Both the position numbers and the translations under genes were made by a program. Positions 45,831 through 58,900 of a stretch of DNA of 64,000 bases are shown here, piece by piece. Within the stretch, counting starts at the first letter, position 1; every line of letters begins with the position of its first letter. Under the pieces are notes generated by a model. That model did no database searches and had not been told where the DNA came from. It saw only the letters and a list, made by a program, of their open reading frames with translations. The stretch comes from Lonicera japonica (Eukaryota > Streptophyta > Magnoliopsida > Dipsacales > Caprifoliaceae), in the NCBI GenBank assembly GCA_021464415.1, contig CM038469.1:2892501-2956500 (forward strand). Direction: 5' to 3'.

Positions 45831-48179
45831 GGCTATTTCGATGAGAAAACACATACAGTTAATGTAGACGCTTTCAAAGCGATATCTATAACATCTTAAT
45901 TATAGACAAATACCATGAGAAGCACGAGCATAATGAGATAACAATAATCAAATAAATAAAAGAAATAAAAAATTTATACATCTCTCCCCTTAAAAACATT
46001 CATACTTGACTACTCCCCATCACATATGCATTCTCCCTTTTCATCTAACTCCTTTGATAAATTCTCTCCATAAGGAATATAACTTTCTTCCTTTTTTTGT
46101 CATAGGAATAGACAAATTAAAGAGCATGGAAAATAGCAAAGCATATAAAACAAGATTCATGTAAAACAAATAACAATTAATGCAAATAGCATATCTTGTT
46201 TAAGCAAAAAGATTTTAGCTAATAAAGATATCCATTAATCTTAATACCTTATAAAAAAACGTTGAGAAACCCTTCTTCACCAATCCCCAACTTTACATGG
46301 ATTTGGTTTAAAGTTTTAAGAGCAAAATTGCCTAAAAAAATTATTTTGCACAAATACTTGACATGTATTATTATGTACTATGTATCGTATCCGAAATATA
46401 TCAATTAAATTAAAAAACATGTGATTTCTATTAACATGATACATGTATTATGCATATAACAATTCATCAACAATTTAGCATATATATGCCAAACAGCACC
46501 GAATAAAAATATATATCCCATTATGCTATGAAATATGGATCATATAATGTGCTACAAATAATATGAGTTTTGAAATACTCGTGCATCCCATATACAAGAG
46601 AATTTAGAAAGCCTTTAAGCTGTTATTTTTCAACTAATTCTTTCATCCCACAAAAGCAATATTTTCTCTCAAATTATGCAATTTTGCATTCAAACTTATG
46701 TCTGTGTAAGCATCTTATCTTTTCAATGGAGGCTTTCACCCCTCATTGAGGTTAGTTATTTTCATTTAGTAGCTTTCGGTTATATATCCTTCTACTATGG
46801 TAACCCTTTTCCATCCCTTCTACATTTTTTTTTCTTACATACTTTTATATAAAAAGGCCCATAGGGCAAGAGAATTTTACACTTTTTTAAACACATTTTT
46901 GTGAGAAAGAATTTCAAACTTTAAAGAGATATTAAAATCTCAAAACATAAAACCACCAATTTTTTTGTCACAAGAAAAATACTAATTCAAAAACCCTTAT
47001 TTTACTACACTACATTAATAACGTAAATAGCAGAAGTAACGGATCGAATCCACAGGGAATAATAGCTTAGAATTTCTATTAATACAATTTACTTATTATA
47101 ATAAGAAAAATAAAATTTCATCAAAAAATTAAATTGCAAACTAATCTAATAAAAGTAAAAATAAAAAATATATATTTCTATGATAGATGGACGAAATTAC
47201 AAATCCTCCTCTGCTTTGAGTTGCATCTGCTATAGAGAACCCTTCGCAAACTCGAACGTGAAAATTTCTTCCTTTCCTAATTTTCACAGTACAACTTCAA
47301 CGATGATATATATTTGTTCTTCCAAAAACACAAATAACCTCACCACCTAATATCGTACCACGAAAATCAAGACTCGAAATCTCATTATGTTCTTCCATCA
47401 TAAAGATTTATTTATTCTTCCAAAAACACAAACAACCTAAACGAGGCTTCACATAACAAAAATTATGAGTTTCTAAAACCATCACCATGTTTTTCTCAAG
47501 GAAAGATACATCAACAAAAACGCAGACAATCTCTTAAAAAGAGTTGCATAATAGGAGTTTGGAGTTTTGGTTAAATTGAAAGATTAATTTTTTTTATATG
47601 AAGAATGATTCTATAAATAGAAGAAGAGTTAGATTTTAATAAGTAAAATATGAAAAAATATTGAATAAGGATTGAATTATAGGTTTTTAAATCTTCTTTC
47701 CAACCATATAAAGAACACAAAAATCCGAGTTTTGAGCGAAAATATATGCTCAAAATATTGAACTATTGCATAGCTTTCTCAAATAGAATTCTTGTTTCGG
47801 GATTGCTTCGATTCGCTTTTTCTTGACTTTGACATTTTTTTCTCAATTCAACCATTTTCTAATATTTTTTTCACATACTCTATAATTATTACAATATACT
47901 AAAAATAAATAAACTAAACAACTTTTACTACCTAAAATGAACAAACAAAGATAAATAACAGGTCTAAAACACGCACAAAATCGTGCACAATAATTGAATG
48001 TTTAGAAAGATTGCAAGCTTAAGGATTGAATAATGATGCAAGAAGTAGGTTCAAAAGCTTGCTAATGGAGTATAAATAGCTCTAAAAATAAATAAGACCC
48101 CGTTTAGAAACAAACCCAAGTAAATATGATCCCTATGTAGGGGCAAACCCGAAAGCCCATTTGGAAATACATCAAGAAA
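45831..48179. other. Repeat debris without a recognisable gene
   Basis: AT-rich. Contains a GGATCGAATCCACAGGGA motif near 47041 shared with the element at 33573, and a copy of the 35.6-kb hairpin arm near 47835-47960. No coding capacity seen. Confidence 0.4.
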
Positions 48180-49000
48180 TTTTCTAACCACAGACAATAT
48201 AGTATGCTGAGAACCCTCATCTTCACATGCTATTATGCTAGCTAACCACCCAAAGAAACTCTATTGTTCTCTAGGCCTCAAATACGCATAGTGTGTGTGA
48301 CTCGGACTCACAATGGAATATCAACATTTCATTCTTGGATAATGGAATCGACACTTAACCCTTCAAACAATCTATCACGACCTGAAAAGTTGTCAACTAA
48401 TTCATTCCCAAGATAAGATCATACAACCCCATATCTATGACGACAAGATCAAACTATATCGAAGATTCCCATATGCTTAAAGAACAATTCCTACAAATAG
48501 AACCCAAACGAACCTTACTCCCACAGGTGTATTGACACATAATATTACATTTAAATATTTAACATTCAATCCCAATCTATCAACCAATGAAGAACAGTAT
48601 AGTACCTTCTATCACCTTTGCCCCAGATTGCTCTGCCTGAGTTAAGGTGTAGACACGGCCCTACATACTACCCCCACCCTGGTTGGATGAGTTTTCTCCC
48701 CCATGTTGCCCACATTGGCATTTATTACGGCCTTGGTTGAAGGAATGCAATTAGTTGATTTCGCTCATACGGCTCGAGTCTTGAATTTGAGTGTTCTAGG
48801 ACTAATATGATTGTTGTTCTCTATGCAAATTCATACAATATTTCATAATATGCCCGACTAACCACAACCAAAGCAATCCGACAGTTCTCGATTCTTATTA
48901 TTCAAACCTGACTTACCCATCCCATTAAACTTAGGAGGAGATAACTTCTTAAACTTCTCTAAGGCCACCACAACCCAATTTTCTTCAGTTTAAAATCTAT
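48180..49000 (-). pseudogene. Ty3/gypsy gag-protease remnant
   Basis: On the minus strand a zinc knuckle, CFGCG followed after a frameshift by GHIMKYC, lies near 48855-48880. A Gly/Asn/Gln-rich linker follows, then the protease-domain end: VVIDMGLYDLILGMN, then LTTFQVVIDC (near 48370-48470). These match the gag-to-protease part of plant chromoviruses. Stops and frameshifts are frequent. It lies directly inside the LTR whose primer-binding site is at 49274-49285, as expected for the 5' part of the element. Confidence 0.75.
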
Positions 49001-49273
49001 CTCGGGGTTGTTTGGAATGGCCTTGTACATTTTCCAACTCTCGGGCCATTAATCAAATTACATCTAAGCACTTTCCTAAGCTATACTCCCCACATACATT
49101 CCCGTCTTCCCTAACTCAGATATCTTGGGAAATCAACTCTTTATTGTTGGGTGGCATCGTCATACTATATGAAAAACAAGGAGAATGTCAATATATTTCA
49201 ACAACAAATGGAAAATATTTTATAAGAAACATTACATGTTTCACCCTAATATGCCTTGTAATCGCCAAACTAT

Positions 49274-49285
49274 GCTTTGATACCA
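49274..49285 (-). other. Primer-binding site of the gypsy element
   Basis: On the minus strand TGGTATCAAAGC follows two bases after the LTR end (TGTTACA). It matches the initiator-tRNA-Met primer site (TGGTATCAGAGC) at 11 of 12 positions. Confidence 0.75.
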
Positions 49286-49310
49286 ATTGTAACACCCTGG
49301 CCTTAATTAA

Positions 49311-50158
49311 TGATGGGGTAAATATTAATTTACCATTGGCCTACAAAAATAATTTTCAACATTTTTTACCTCTGGTAAAATTCCAATTTTACCCCCGGTA
49401 AAATCTCGTTTTTACTCCCGGTAAAATCTCGTTTTTACCTCCTCACCTACCACACCTTACCTACCACACCTACCACATCTCACCTACCTCACCTACCTCC
49501 ACCAAAGATTAACTTATGCCATTCATTTTTATCAAATTTACGGTTTTTGCCATTCTCCATTTACCTATAAATACCCCCCCACCATTCATTCATTCAACAC
49601 ACAACAAAAACATCTCTTCTTTCTCTCTTAAGATCCATCTATCTCTTCCAAGAGATATAAAGCCATTGGCAATACAAATACAAGCCAATTCGGGAAGAAA
49701 TAGAGGAGTCATATACTCTCTCTTTTCATACCCCCAGAAATAGAAGGGTCTTATACTCTCTATTTTCATACCCCAAAAAATAGAAGGGTCTTATACTCTC
49801 TATTTTCATACTCCAAAAAATACCAACAACCCTTATACGCTCTCTCTCCTACACAGTTTATTATTTATTCTGTTGAAATATTTGTAATCCTAATTCTATA
49901 CTTATAAATAGAATTAAGGAAATTATAGAGAGAGAAAAGTTGGTAGCTTGTATTATTATCCAAATTGATTGCCTTTGAGCTAATACAACACAAGCACACA
50001 CAAAAGGAGGACGTACCACTGGAATATCATAAGCGCTACCGGGGGAACCTACCTTAAAAAAAAGTCATGTGTTCATTATTGCGCCGCATTTATTTTTTAT
50101 TCACCGATATTCGCTTATTGATTGGTTAATTATCTATCTCTAGATTTTGACACCATCA
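49311..50158 (+). repeat. 5' LTR of the young element (848 bp)
   Basis: Contains a TATA-like ctataaata near 49565 and tandem CCGGTAAAATCTCGTTTTTAC motifs near the start. It differs from the 3' LTR by four substitutions, one 14-bp duplication and two single-base C-run changes. Confidence 0.93.
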
Positions 50159-50160
50159 GT

Positions 50161-50179
50161 TGGCGCCGTCTGTGGGAAC
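50161..50179 (+). other. Primer-binding site of the young element
   Basis: TGGCGCCGTCTGTGGGAAC begins two bases after the LTR end and complements a tRNA 3' end of the form ...CGGCGCCA. The tRNA is not assigned. Confidence 0.7.
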
Positions 50180-50240
50180 GATAAGCTCTCTAAAGCTCTC
50201 GTTCTTTAGAAATTACAAGTGAATTTTCGGTGAAAAACTC

Positions 50241-50665
50241 AAAATCCCGCGGGTCTATATAGCTCAATATTCTCGGGGGCATAACTTTGTGCTCCGAACC
50301 CTAAATTATGCGATTCTGGAGTCCATTTTGAAGAAAATGTTAAGAGCTACAACTTTTCAGTTCAAGCTGTTCTCAAATTCGTCCATCTCGGGGTTCAAAA
50401 CTTCAATACAAACTTTCTGGAACGAAATCTCGCGGGCCTATGGTAATTCAATATTATCAGGCGCATAACTTTATGCTCAAAACTCCAAATCATGCGATTT
50501 TGGAGTCCATTTTGAAGAAAATTTCAAGATCTACAACTTTCCAGTTCAATCCGTTTTCAAATTTGGCCATCTCGGGGTCCAAAATCGGGATACAAAGGTG
50601 CTGCGATAAAAAATGCAAAAATCCGGTAGGCTTATGCTAGCTCAATATTTACGGGCGCATAATCA
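50241..50665. repeat. Tandem repeats of about 185 bp in the leader of the young element
   Basis: Two full units begin near 50241 and 50424, sharing gcataactttrtgctc, ttggagtccattttgaagaa and ccatctcgggg. A partial third unit begins near 50611. Confidence 0.85.
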
Positions 50666-51043
50666 TTCAAAAATCCGGTTACCCAAGGGGATAAAATCCA
50701 AAAAAGAGATAAGTTATTTTTTGATAACTCATATATGATTTTTTATCTTTGTTTTAATATATCTAAAGTTGTATCATTTTCTTACGATCAATAATTTTTA
50801 TTGTAGAAAAAATTGATGAGCTTCCAAAAGATTACTTCCTGAATGTAATTTTTATCAAGTTCATCCGATAAATCACAAGAAATAAATTGAAGAAATTTTC
50901 AGCGGATATCAAACTTCCACAAAGCCGAATGCAATTTTGAAGTCTATCAAATAACAGCAGGACCACCTCAACCCAAAGAGACCTGGCTGAGAATGATTAT
51001 CTACTGCTGCACCACTGGTCAGAGACCAAGATTTTGACGTTCC

Positions 51044-51472
51044 CTGGTAATAAATGAGAAAAATTGTCAAAATTTGCTTAAGTCAGAAGGGGGCATTGCT
51101 CTACTCAAAACTTAGCAAAAAAGAACAAATTTTCCTTTTAAGAAATCCTGGTAATAAATGAGAAAATTGTCAGAATTTGCATAAGTTAGAAGGGAGCAAG
51201 ACTCTACTCAAAACTTAGCAATTTGCCTAAAGTTAGAAGGGAGCAAGACTCTAGGGAGCAAAACTCTACTCAAAACTTAGCAATTTGCCTAAAGTTAGAA
51301 GGGAGCAAGACTCTACTCAAAACATAGCAAAAAGAACAAATTTTCCTTTTAAAAAACCAAGGACTTAAATGAGAAAATTGTCAGAATTTGCCTAAGTCAG
51401 AAGTGGGCATGACTCTACTCAAGACTTAGTCAAATAGAACAATTTTTCCTTTTAAGAAACCAAGGACTTCGG
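51044..51472. repeat. Tandem repeats of about 105 bp with internal smaller duplications
   Basis: Units contain aaatgagaaaattgtcagaa, gttagaagggagcaagactc and ctactcaaaacttagcaa. The middle copies are shortened and multiplied. Non-coding. Confidence 0.85.
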
Positions 51473-51556
51473 AAAAATTGCTATCAACATATAAGGGCTA
51501 CAAGTGGAACATCTCCGGAACATTTTTACAAAACCCTCACTAGAGATACACATTAT

Positions 51557-52385
51557 CTAGTCACTCAAAAAAGGCTGAAGAATCTGAAGATCATCAGCAT
51601 CAAAATTCAAAATAGTACTTAAATCAGAAGAAGAATAATCAGAAAAATCATGGCGAATATTCCCTGAAGATGTCCAGTCAGGGCCCGTTGTTTCAGCAAA
51701 ATCTGCAACAAAATCATCTAGTGAAGTTTGCGATAAAAAACCTTCCGAGGCAGCCTGGTAAACGGAGTCCAAGGTAGCCTGGTTATAAGACGGATTCTGA
51801 AATGACGGCAAATTTACTTCAGTCAGAGAAGCCCCATTTTCTATAAGGTTCGTGGTAGTCGAAAGAATATTCTGTACACCCTCTTCTGACATAAGGAGCC
51901 TCAAAAAAACCTCCGGGAATAGGTTCCAAAAGATTCACGGCAGTCGGAATAACATTTGGCACGTTATTTCCTGCCGACGAAGGGAACCTCGAAGAACCTC
52001 CAAGAGGAGCAAAGGAGCATAACGGGTTAACACAGGAAGACCCCCCTCCTAATCGAGCATCTAATGCCGTCACCCGTGCTTGTAACTCTTCCACCTTCTG
52101 TTCAAAAGAAGCAAGGAGAGCAGTACAGCCTCTAGCGGGATTCTCAATCCTCGCCTTGGCTTCAAGAAGATACGAACTAAGAGCCTCGAGAAGTCGATCT
52201 TCGGGGACACGTTGCAAAAAATATGCAACATTCCTCACCCCGAAAACAGTGAAGATTGTGTGATAGTCCTCACGATCAATCACATTTGAAAAAATTCTAG
52301 CATAATCACAAGCCAGAGAACATCTCTTGTGGCTATGAGCACAAGCCACACATGGACGACCTGAAAAAAATGGAGTGTTTGACAT
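51557..52385 (-). pseudogene. LOB-domain (LBD) transcription-factor-like ORF, antisense in the LTR element, one frameshift
   Basis: LBD proteins are plant-specific DNA-binding regulators. From the ATG at 52385 the frame shows the zinc motif CX2CX6CX3C at residues 12, 15, 22 and 26 (CVACAHSHKRCSLAC). A GAS-type block follows (VFGVRNVAYFL, 47-57), then ARIENPARGC (78-87), equivalent to the ARxRDPVYGC signature. A heptad coiled coil with Leu/Val spacing comes next (about 90-112). This frame runs to a stop at 51819. A second frame, 51904-51557, continues naturally with an acidic C-terminus (DFSDYSSSDLSTILNFDADD). The join falls at a seven-T run near 51903-51909, so one extra base probably causes the break. 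Intended length is about 275 residues. Upstream on its strand is a long pyrimidine tract. No nearby host copy exists in the window. Confidence 0.8.
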
Positions 52386-52399
52386 TATTTTGGTTTACT

Positions 52400-52760
52400 T
52401 TTGTAAAAAAAACTTATTACAAAAGAGAAAAATAGAGGAAGACGAAGAAGGAGAGTGAGAGTGAGAGGGAGAGGGAGAGGGAGATGAAGAGGGGGAAGAA
52501 GATGAAGAGGAAGAAGGGAGAAGGGGAATAAGAGAGAGATAGAGGAGCCTCCGACAGGGGCCGAAAAATTCGCCGAAAGGAGTCGAAAGATTCGCAGAAA
52601 GAGGCCGACAAAAGAAAAAGAAAAGAAAAAAAAGGTGTAAAAAAAAAGAGAAAAAAAAAGAAAAGAAAAGAAAGGTGCAAAAAAAAAAGAGAAAAAAAAG
52701 AAAAGAAAAGAAGGGCGAAAAAAAAAGAAAAGAAAAAAGAAAAAATATATATGTGTATAT
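52400..52760. repeat. Purine-rich (GA) tract
   Basis: Almost pure A/G on the plus strand, with aaaagaaaagaaa and gagagggagaggg runs. On the LBD strand it is a pyrimidine-rich leader just upstream of the ATG. The Phe/Ser/Leu frame across it is an artefact. Confidence 0.85.
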
Positions 52761-52849
52761 GAAATAAAGAGTTGAAAAAAGGCCCGAGTAGAATCAAATT
52801 ATTTATGATCAAAAGTATAGTGAGCTTTACATATTAATGTTCCGAGCTC

Positions 52850-53110
52850 TACGACTTGCATCTAATGTCTAACGAGTTCTACACATTGATGTTTCGAGCT
52901 CAACGACTAGCATCCGAGATCTAGCATCATTGGATTACGACTCGAGATTAACGTCTAGCCAGCCTTACACAATGATGTTCTGAAGCTCTAAAAGCTCTAC
53001 ACATTGATGTTTTGAGCTCAACGACTAGCATCCGAGATTTAACGTCCTTGAACTAAGACTCGAGATCAACGTCTAGCCAGCCTTACACAATGATGTTCTG
53101 AAACTCTAAG
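52850..53110. repeat. Tandem repeats of about 120 bp near the 3' LTR
   Basis: Two units share cattgatgttttgagctcaa, cgactagcatccgaga and cgtctagccagccttacaca. Flanking partial copies extend to about 53150. Confidence 0.8.
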
Positions 53111-53292
53111 ACTAATGATCAAAGTCTAGCTAGCTTTACACATTAATGTTCCAAGTTCCACAAACTTACGGTCAAGGATTCAGGCCTAAGACATCTCAAG
53201 CATCAGAGCTCAGAGCTACTACTAGCTCCCGAATTGAATGATATCCTCACCAATCAGCTCATCCGAGCTAAATGATAAGGATAGGGGGCAAT

Positions 53293-54126
53293 TGATGGGG
53301 TAAATATTAATTTACCATTGGCCTACAAAAATAATTTTCAACATTTTTTACCTCCGGTAAAATTCCAATTTTACCCCCGGTAAAATCTCGTTTTTACTCC
53401 CGGTAAAATCTCATTTTTACCTCATCACCTACCACACCTACCACATCTCACCTACCTCACCTACCTCCACCAAAGATTAACTTATGCCATTCATTTTTAT
53501 CAAATTTACGGTTTTTGCCATTCTCCATTTACCTATAAATACCCCCCACCATTCATTCATTCAACACACAACAAAAACATCTCTTCTTTCTCTCTTAAGA
53601 TCCATCTATCTCTTCCAAGAGATATAAAGCCATTGGCAATACAAATACAAGCCAATTCGGGAAGAAATAGAGGAGTCATATACTCTCTCTTTTCATACCC
53701 CCCAGAAATAGAAGGGTCTTATACTCTCTATTTTCATACCCCAAAAAATAGAAGGGTCTTATACTCTCTATTTTCATACTCCAAAAAATACCAACAACCC
53801 TTATACGCTCTCTCTCCTACACAGTTTATTATTTATTCTGTTGAAATATTTGTAATCCTAATTCTATACTTATAAATAGAATTAAGGAAATTATAGAGAG
53901 AGAAAAGTTGGTAGCTTGTATTATTATCCAAATTGATTGCCTTTGAGCTAATACAACACAAGCACACACAAAAGGAGGACGTACCATTGGAATATCATAA
54001 GCGCTACCGGGGGAACCTACCTTAAAAAAAAGTCATGTGTTCATTATTGCGCCGCATTTATTTTTTATTCACCGATATTCGCTTATTGATTGGTTAATTA
54101 TCTATCTCTAGATTTTGACACCATCA
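53293..54126 (+). repeat. 3' LTR of the young element (834 bp)
   Basis: Begins directly after the polypurine tract and matches the 5' LTR with four substitutions. The near identity dates the insertion as recent. Confidence 0.93.
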
Positions 54127-55907
54127 ATTAACATTATTAAACATGTAATCAAGGTCCAAGAGTGAAATTAACTCATCTTAGGTTAGCTAAAATGGTATAA
54201 GAATAGTCAAGTAAAATACAAAAATGATATAAAACCTAAATCAAACAGTTATTTATATTCATATAACATAGTTTTAGAACTTCATTATAACTAAGTTCAC
54301 ATAATCACATTATTACTTAAGTACTTGAAAATTTTAATAACTAATTACACATAAGTTATACATACAAAAGAGTAAACATTATTAGGCAAGTCTTGGCTAG
54401 CCATAACATTAATATTTACAACAAAAAACATGATGGTATCAAAAGCATCTTAGTTGTCCCAGAACTCATCACGTTCTTAGCATCCAATTCTTCATTAGTA
54501 CCTACATTTATTAGATAGCGGCATTAGCCTAATGCTCAGTAGGGGGTATATATAGTTTTGAAAATATTATACTAATATAAAATTAAACTTAACAATATAT
54601 GTTTTTACGAAAAATCAAATTATGAGTCACATTGATGCATGCTTATGCATTATGCAATTTCACTTGTCTTGTGTTAAGCCATAACAATAATACCTCTGGC
54701 ATTCCATCATGAGGAAATAAATATCCAGTGTAGTCAATATAAAAGTGATAATATGGAGCCAACCCGCTCCAACAGAGTATGTTGCGATCAATAACTTGAT
54801 ATGACCATAATGTCCAAACTAACTGTGATATATAATATAGTTTCTTGCCATTGTCTAGATTTTTAGGCTATTTACCACTGGCTCTAGATGTCCGATCTCA
54901 TTGCTACCTTTTGAAAGTTTAGGAGTTTTTAACCCAAAGGTATTGAGTCCTACTTATTTTTAACCTGGCAAGCCATATTAATCATCATCATAATATCGAC
55001 TATATGACGATATCCACGTTATATAGAACTACGGATTGGAAGAGATAAGCAATTCATGCTTATGCTGCCAATAATCTAATGTTGCAATAATTGTGTACAA
55101 TTTACCTCATACACAATTATCATTAATCTTGTCATAGTTTTCATTATTATCTCACTTGTATTTCAAATTCTTTAGACTTATATGGTGTGCAAAAACTTAG
55201 GATTTCTTCATTAACCCTTCCTTCACACCAATAAGACTCATACTTTATAATTTTTGGTTTATTTCACGAGTGGAAGGAAATATTAAAGAATTCATCACAT
55301 CAAAGACCCATTTTTATTTTATTTAGGCACCACATCAAGTCCATAACTCAATTTCATCATTAATTACACAAAAATACAACTTTAACAATTTATCATTTAC
55401 CTACATGAACTAAAACTTAATATATTTTTCAATTTAAGGAAAAATTAGCTAGAATTCAAGCTTAGGAAGCCTTACTTCAATTTATTCAATAAAGAAGAAG
55501 AAGTAAAAGATGGTGATGGTGACCCAAACTCTGATTGGTGAAACTCCAAAATTTCTACGTCACCGTGTTCCCCTCGATGTGTAGAACAAATTTCTCTAAA
55601 CCAAATAATAATGTAAGTTAATTAAGTGGACGACTTCTTAGAGAGAGCGCGCTTAAAAACCCTAAAAATGGTGTTTTGGGCGAGTTAGTTGAAGTGGCAA
55701 AAATAGATGAAGTTTTAACACTTTACTTAAATTGACATGCGATAAGCTCCAGTTGTCCCCATTAGGCACCTGTTCACAGCAGTGTGTTTTAGCACTTTCT
55801 AGCCAACGAAAACAATTACATGTTCCCCCTTGGACAATCGCTTGTTGGTCAAAAATATTAATTTTCTAGTGATGCCAAAATTGTCCTATTAACTTAGGCT
55901 TAATCCA

Positions 55908-58900
55908 ACGTAGTTAGTATCATATGATACGTCTTGTTATGGGTATAAAATCATGCATATCGTTAGGTGTATCAAATTTATGTGTGTATTGAACGATACA
56001 CATGTACATATCGCGATAATTTGATGCATCATGTGATTTATGCGTATTGCACGGTTTTGTTTTTTGTTTTATTGTTTTTTTTTGTGAGCAAAACGAGATT
56101 GTTTTGCTTTAAAAAAAATAACAGCATAGCTGAATTGAACTCTAAAACCTCAATACACTTACGATGCTACGATAGAGGGAGAGACGACGGGCAACAGAGC
56201 TTCAAAACGAGAGAGAGAGAGAGAGAGAGACGACGCCCAACTGTAAGTTGCATTGTTTTAAGCTTTACAGTTTTGATGGTTTCGGCGTTTAGCCCTTTGG
56301 ACTGAATATTAGGTATTTATGTGTTAATTTTTTCTTATTTATCTAGTTATATATTTATAAATTTACTTCAATAATTGCAACTCTACATTTTCAATTCTTC
56401 AATATTAGGCGTTCAATTTCACACTGTGAGGGTAACTGAATGTTCAATTTCTATTTATTTATTTATCTAGTTATATATTTATAATTTTACTTCAATAATT
56501 GCAGCTCTACATCCTTAATTCTTCAATATTAGGTGTTCAATTTCTTTTTAATTGTGAGTTCCCTCACTTTAATTTTCACACTCTGCATTCTTAATTCTTT
56601 TGAGTTTTGACTTTTGAGACCATTTTCACACTCTACTTTCCTAATTTTATGCATGGGATGTTTATTTGTTGCTTTCTACCAAATGAGAAATATCACAACT
56701 AAATTTTATATATTAATTATTAAATATTATCAATTTCAATTTATATGATTATTATTTATTAGGTATTTACTATATGCTCTTTTGATTTTTGATTTTTAAT
56801 TGTATTATTAAATTGTTCATAGATTATCAATGAAAATGACGAAACCAAAGGCAATCGATCATGCATATGATTATTCTACCCAAGTAGAAAAAAATGGGAG
56901 AAATAGGAGATTTAAATTAAAGTGTAATTATTGTGGACCTAAAAATTGGAGAGGCATGAGAAGAATGAAATATCATTTAGTAGGTACACATCAAGATGTT
57001 ATCCCATGTTCAAAATGTTCTGAAGATGTCCGAAATTTATTCAAGAAATTGGTGGAGAAGGGATTAAGAAAAGGAAGAGCCTTAATGATTATTATGGCGA
57101 TGGAGATGAGGGTAAAGCCGAAGAAATTAGTACTAAAAAGGGTGCAACTCTAAGCAATCCTACACATAGGAACACCTTTAATACCATGTTAAAAAGGAAA
57201 CAAAGGGATGATGTAAGTCAAAGCATTTATAGATGTATTTATGCAAATGCTTTGCCTTTATTTTAGTTAAGGATAATTTTTTTAAAACAAATAGTGAAAG
57301 ATATTGGTGAATATGATCCGGGCTTAAAGCCACCATCATATCATGAGGCATGGGTCTCATTGTTGAAAAGGGAAGTAAATTTCATAAAAGGGGATATGAT
57401 AGAGAATTATAAGGCGGAATGGGAGAAGATGAGCTGCACTATTATGTCGAATAGATGGACATATGGATCGCATCGGTTTATTATGAATTTTCTAGTAAAT
57501 AACCCACAAGGAACCGTTTTTCTTCAAAGCCTTGATACATCTTCTATACATAAGGATGCGGATCAACTCTTCAACCTTCTTGATTCTTTGGTCGAAGAAG
57601 TTGATGAAGAAAATGTTGTTCATGTATCAAGACATTTTTTTATATGCATTTAAATTTTATGTTTTTAAAAGTAAGTTTGTTTCTTATTTAAAGTTTGATA
57701 CATATTGTTACATATAGTGCATTTACATATGCAATGAGATGTTAATTGCGAAGAGAAAGTGCCTATTTTGGTCCCCATGTGCGACTCATTGCTTGGATAG
57801 TATGTTGAAAGATGTTGAGGCGCTTTTAATCCATCAAGAAACTTTCTCTTGAGAAAGAGCGGTGACAGTATATATATATAAGAACAAGTGGTTACTAAAC
57901 TTGATAAGCGAGTTTATTGCGGGGAAATCTAACTAGAGCAGGAGTGACTCGATTCGCAAGTGAGTACTTGACTTTAAAGACTATCGCGGATTACAAAATT
58001 GAACTCAATGCAATGTTTTCTTCGGAATTATGGCAAATGAGTCTTTTGCCAAGAAGAGAAATGGGATGAAAGTGAGGACATTATAGTGGGCGATCCAAAC
58101 TTTTGGCCTTCTGTTAAGTATTGTTTGAATTGTGTAGTACCACTGGTTAAAATTTTGAGGCTATGGATGGAGATGCAAAGCTTGTAATGGGTTACACTTA
58201 TGAGGCAATGGACAAAGCCAAGGAACAAATTGCAAATAGCTTGGGTAAAAAGAAGAGGTACAAGCCTATTTGGGATATTCTCGATGAAAGATGGAATTTA
58301 CAATTGCATAGGCCTCTTCATGCAGTTACATATTTTCTCAACTTAAGGTTTCAATATTCTCCTGACTTTGAAGTGGATTATGAGATTAAAAAGGGCATTT
58401 GTGATACCATAGAAAGGATGTGTCCTTCATCCAAGTTAAAAGAAAAAGTTGATAAACAATTGGACATATTTACAAAATCGAAGATGATGTTTAGGATAAA
58501 TATGGACATCTAAATGAGAAACAAGAAACAACTCGGTAGGTCATGAACTAATGTTTATAAAATAAATATTCACTAATATTGTACTTCTTTTTTAGCTTTG
58601 TGGTGGGAGTCCTATGGCGGAGGTTGTAAAGAGCTCTCAACGCTTACTAACGCTTACTATTCGCATTCTTAGCCTAACTTGTAGTGCTATAGGTTGTGAA
58701 AGGAATTGGAGTGTTTTTGATTAGGTATAAATTAATTAGCATTTTTACGATATTGGAAGAATACTTGTTTTATAACTTTATATATTATATTAAATTATTA
58801 ATCTTAAGCAAAACTAATAGATACATTATAAGAAAATGAACCGATTGGCGCAACAAAGACTATATGCTCTTGTGTTTGTAAAGTATAATTTTAGACTAGA

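Larger units (their letters stand above)
49311..54126 (+). mobile_element. Young non-autonomous LTR retrotransposon carrying an antisense LBD-like ORF
   Basis: A complete element of 4816 bp. It has two LTRs (49311-50158, 53293-54126), both TGATGGGG...ACACCATCA. A 5-bp target duplication, ATTAA, lies at 49306-49310 and 54127-54131. The primer-binding site starts TGGCGCCGTCTG at 50161 and the polypurine tract GGATAGGGGG sits just before 53293. No gag, protease, RT or integrase is recognisable in the 3.1-kb interior, so it must be moved by proteins of another element. The interior holds tandem repeats and a minus-strand LOB-domain reading frame. It is inserted in the gypsy LTR. Confidence 0.92.

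Noticed and set aside
52417..52812. 131-residue Phe/Ser/Leu-rich minus-strand frame
   Set aside because: A translation of the GA tract, low-complexity.
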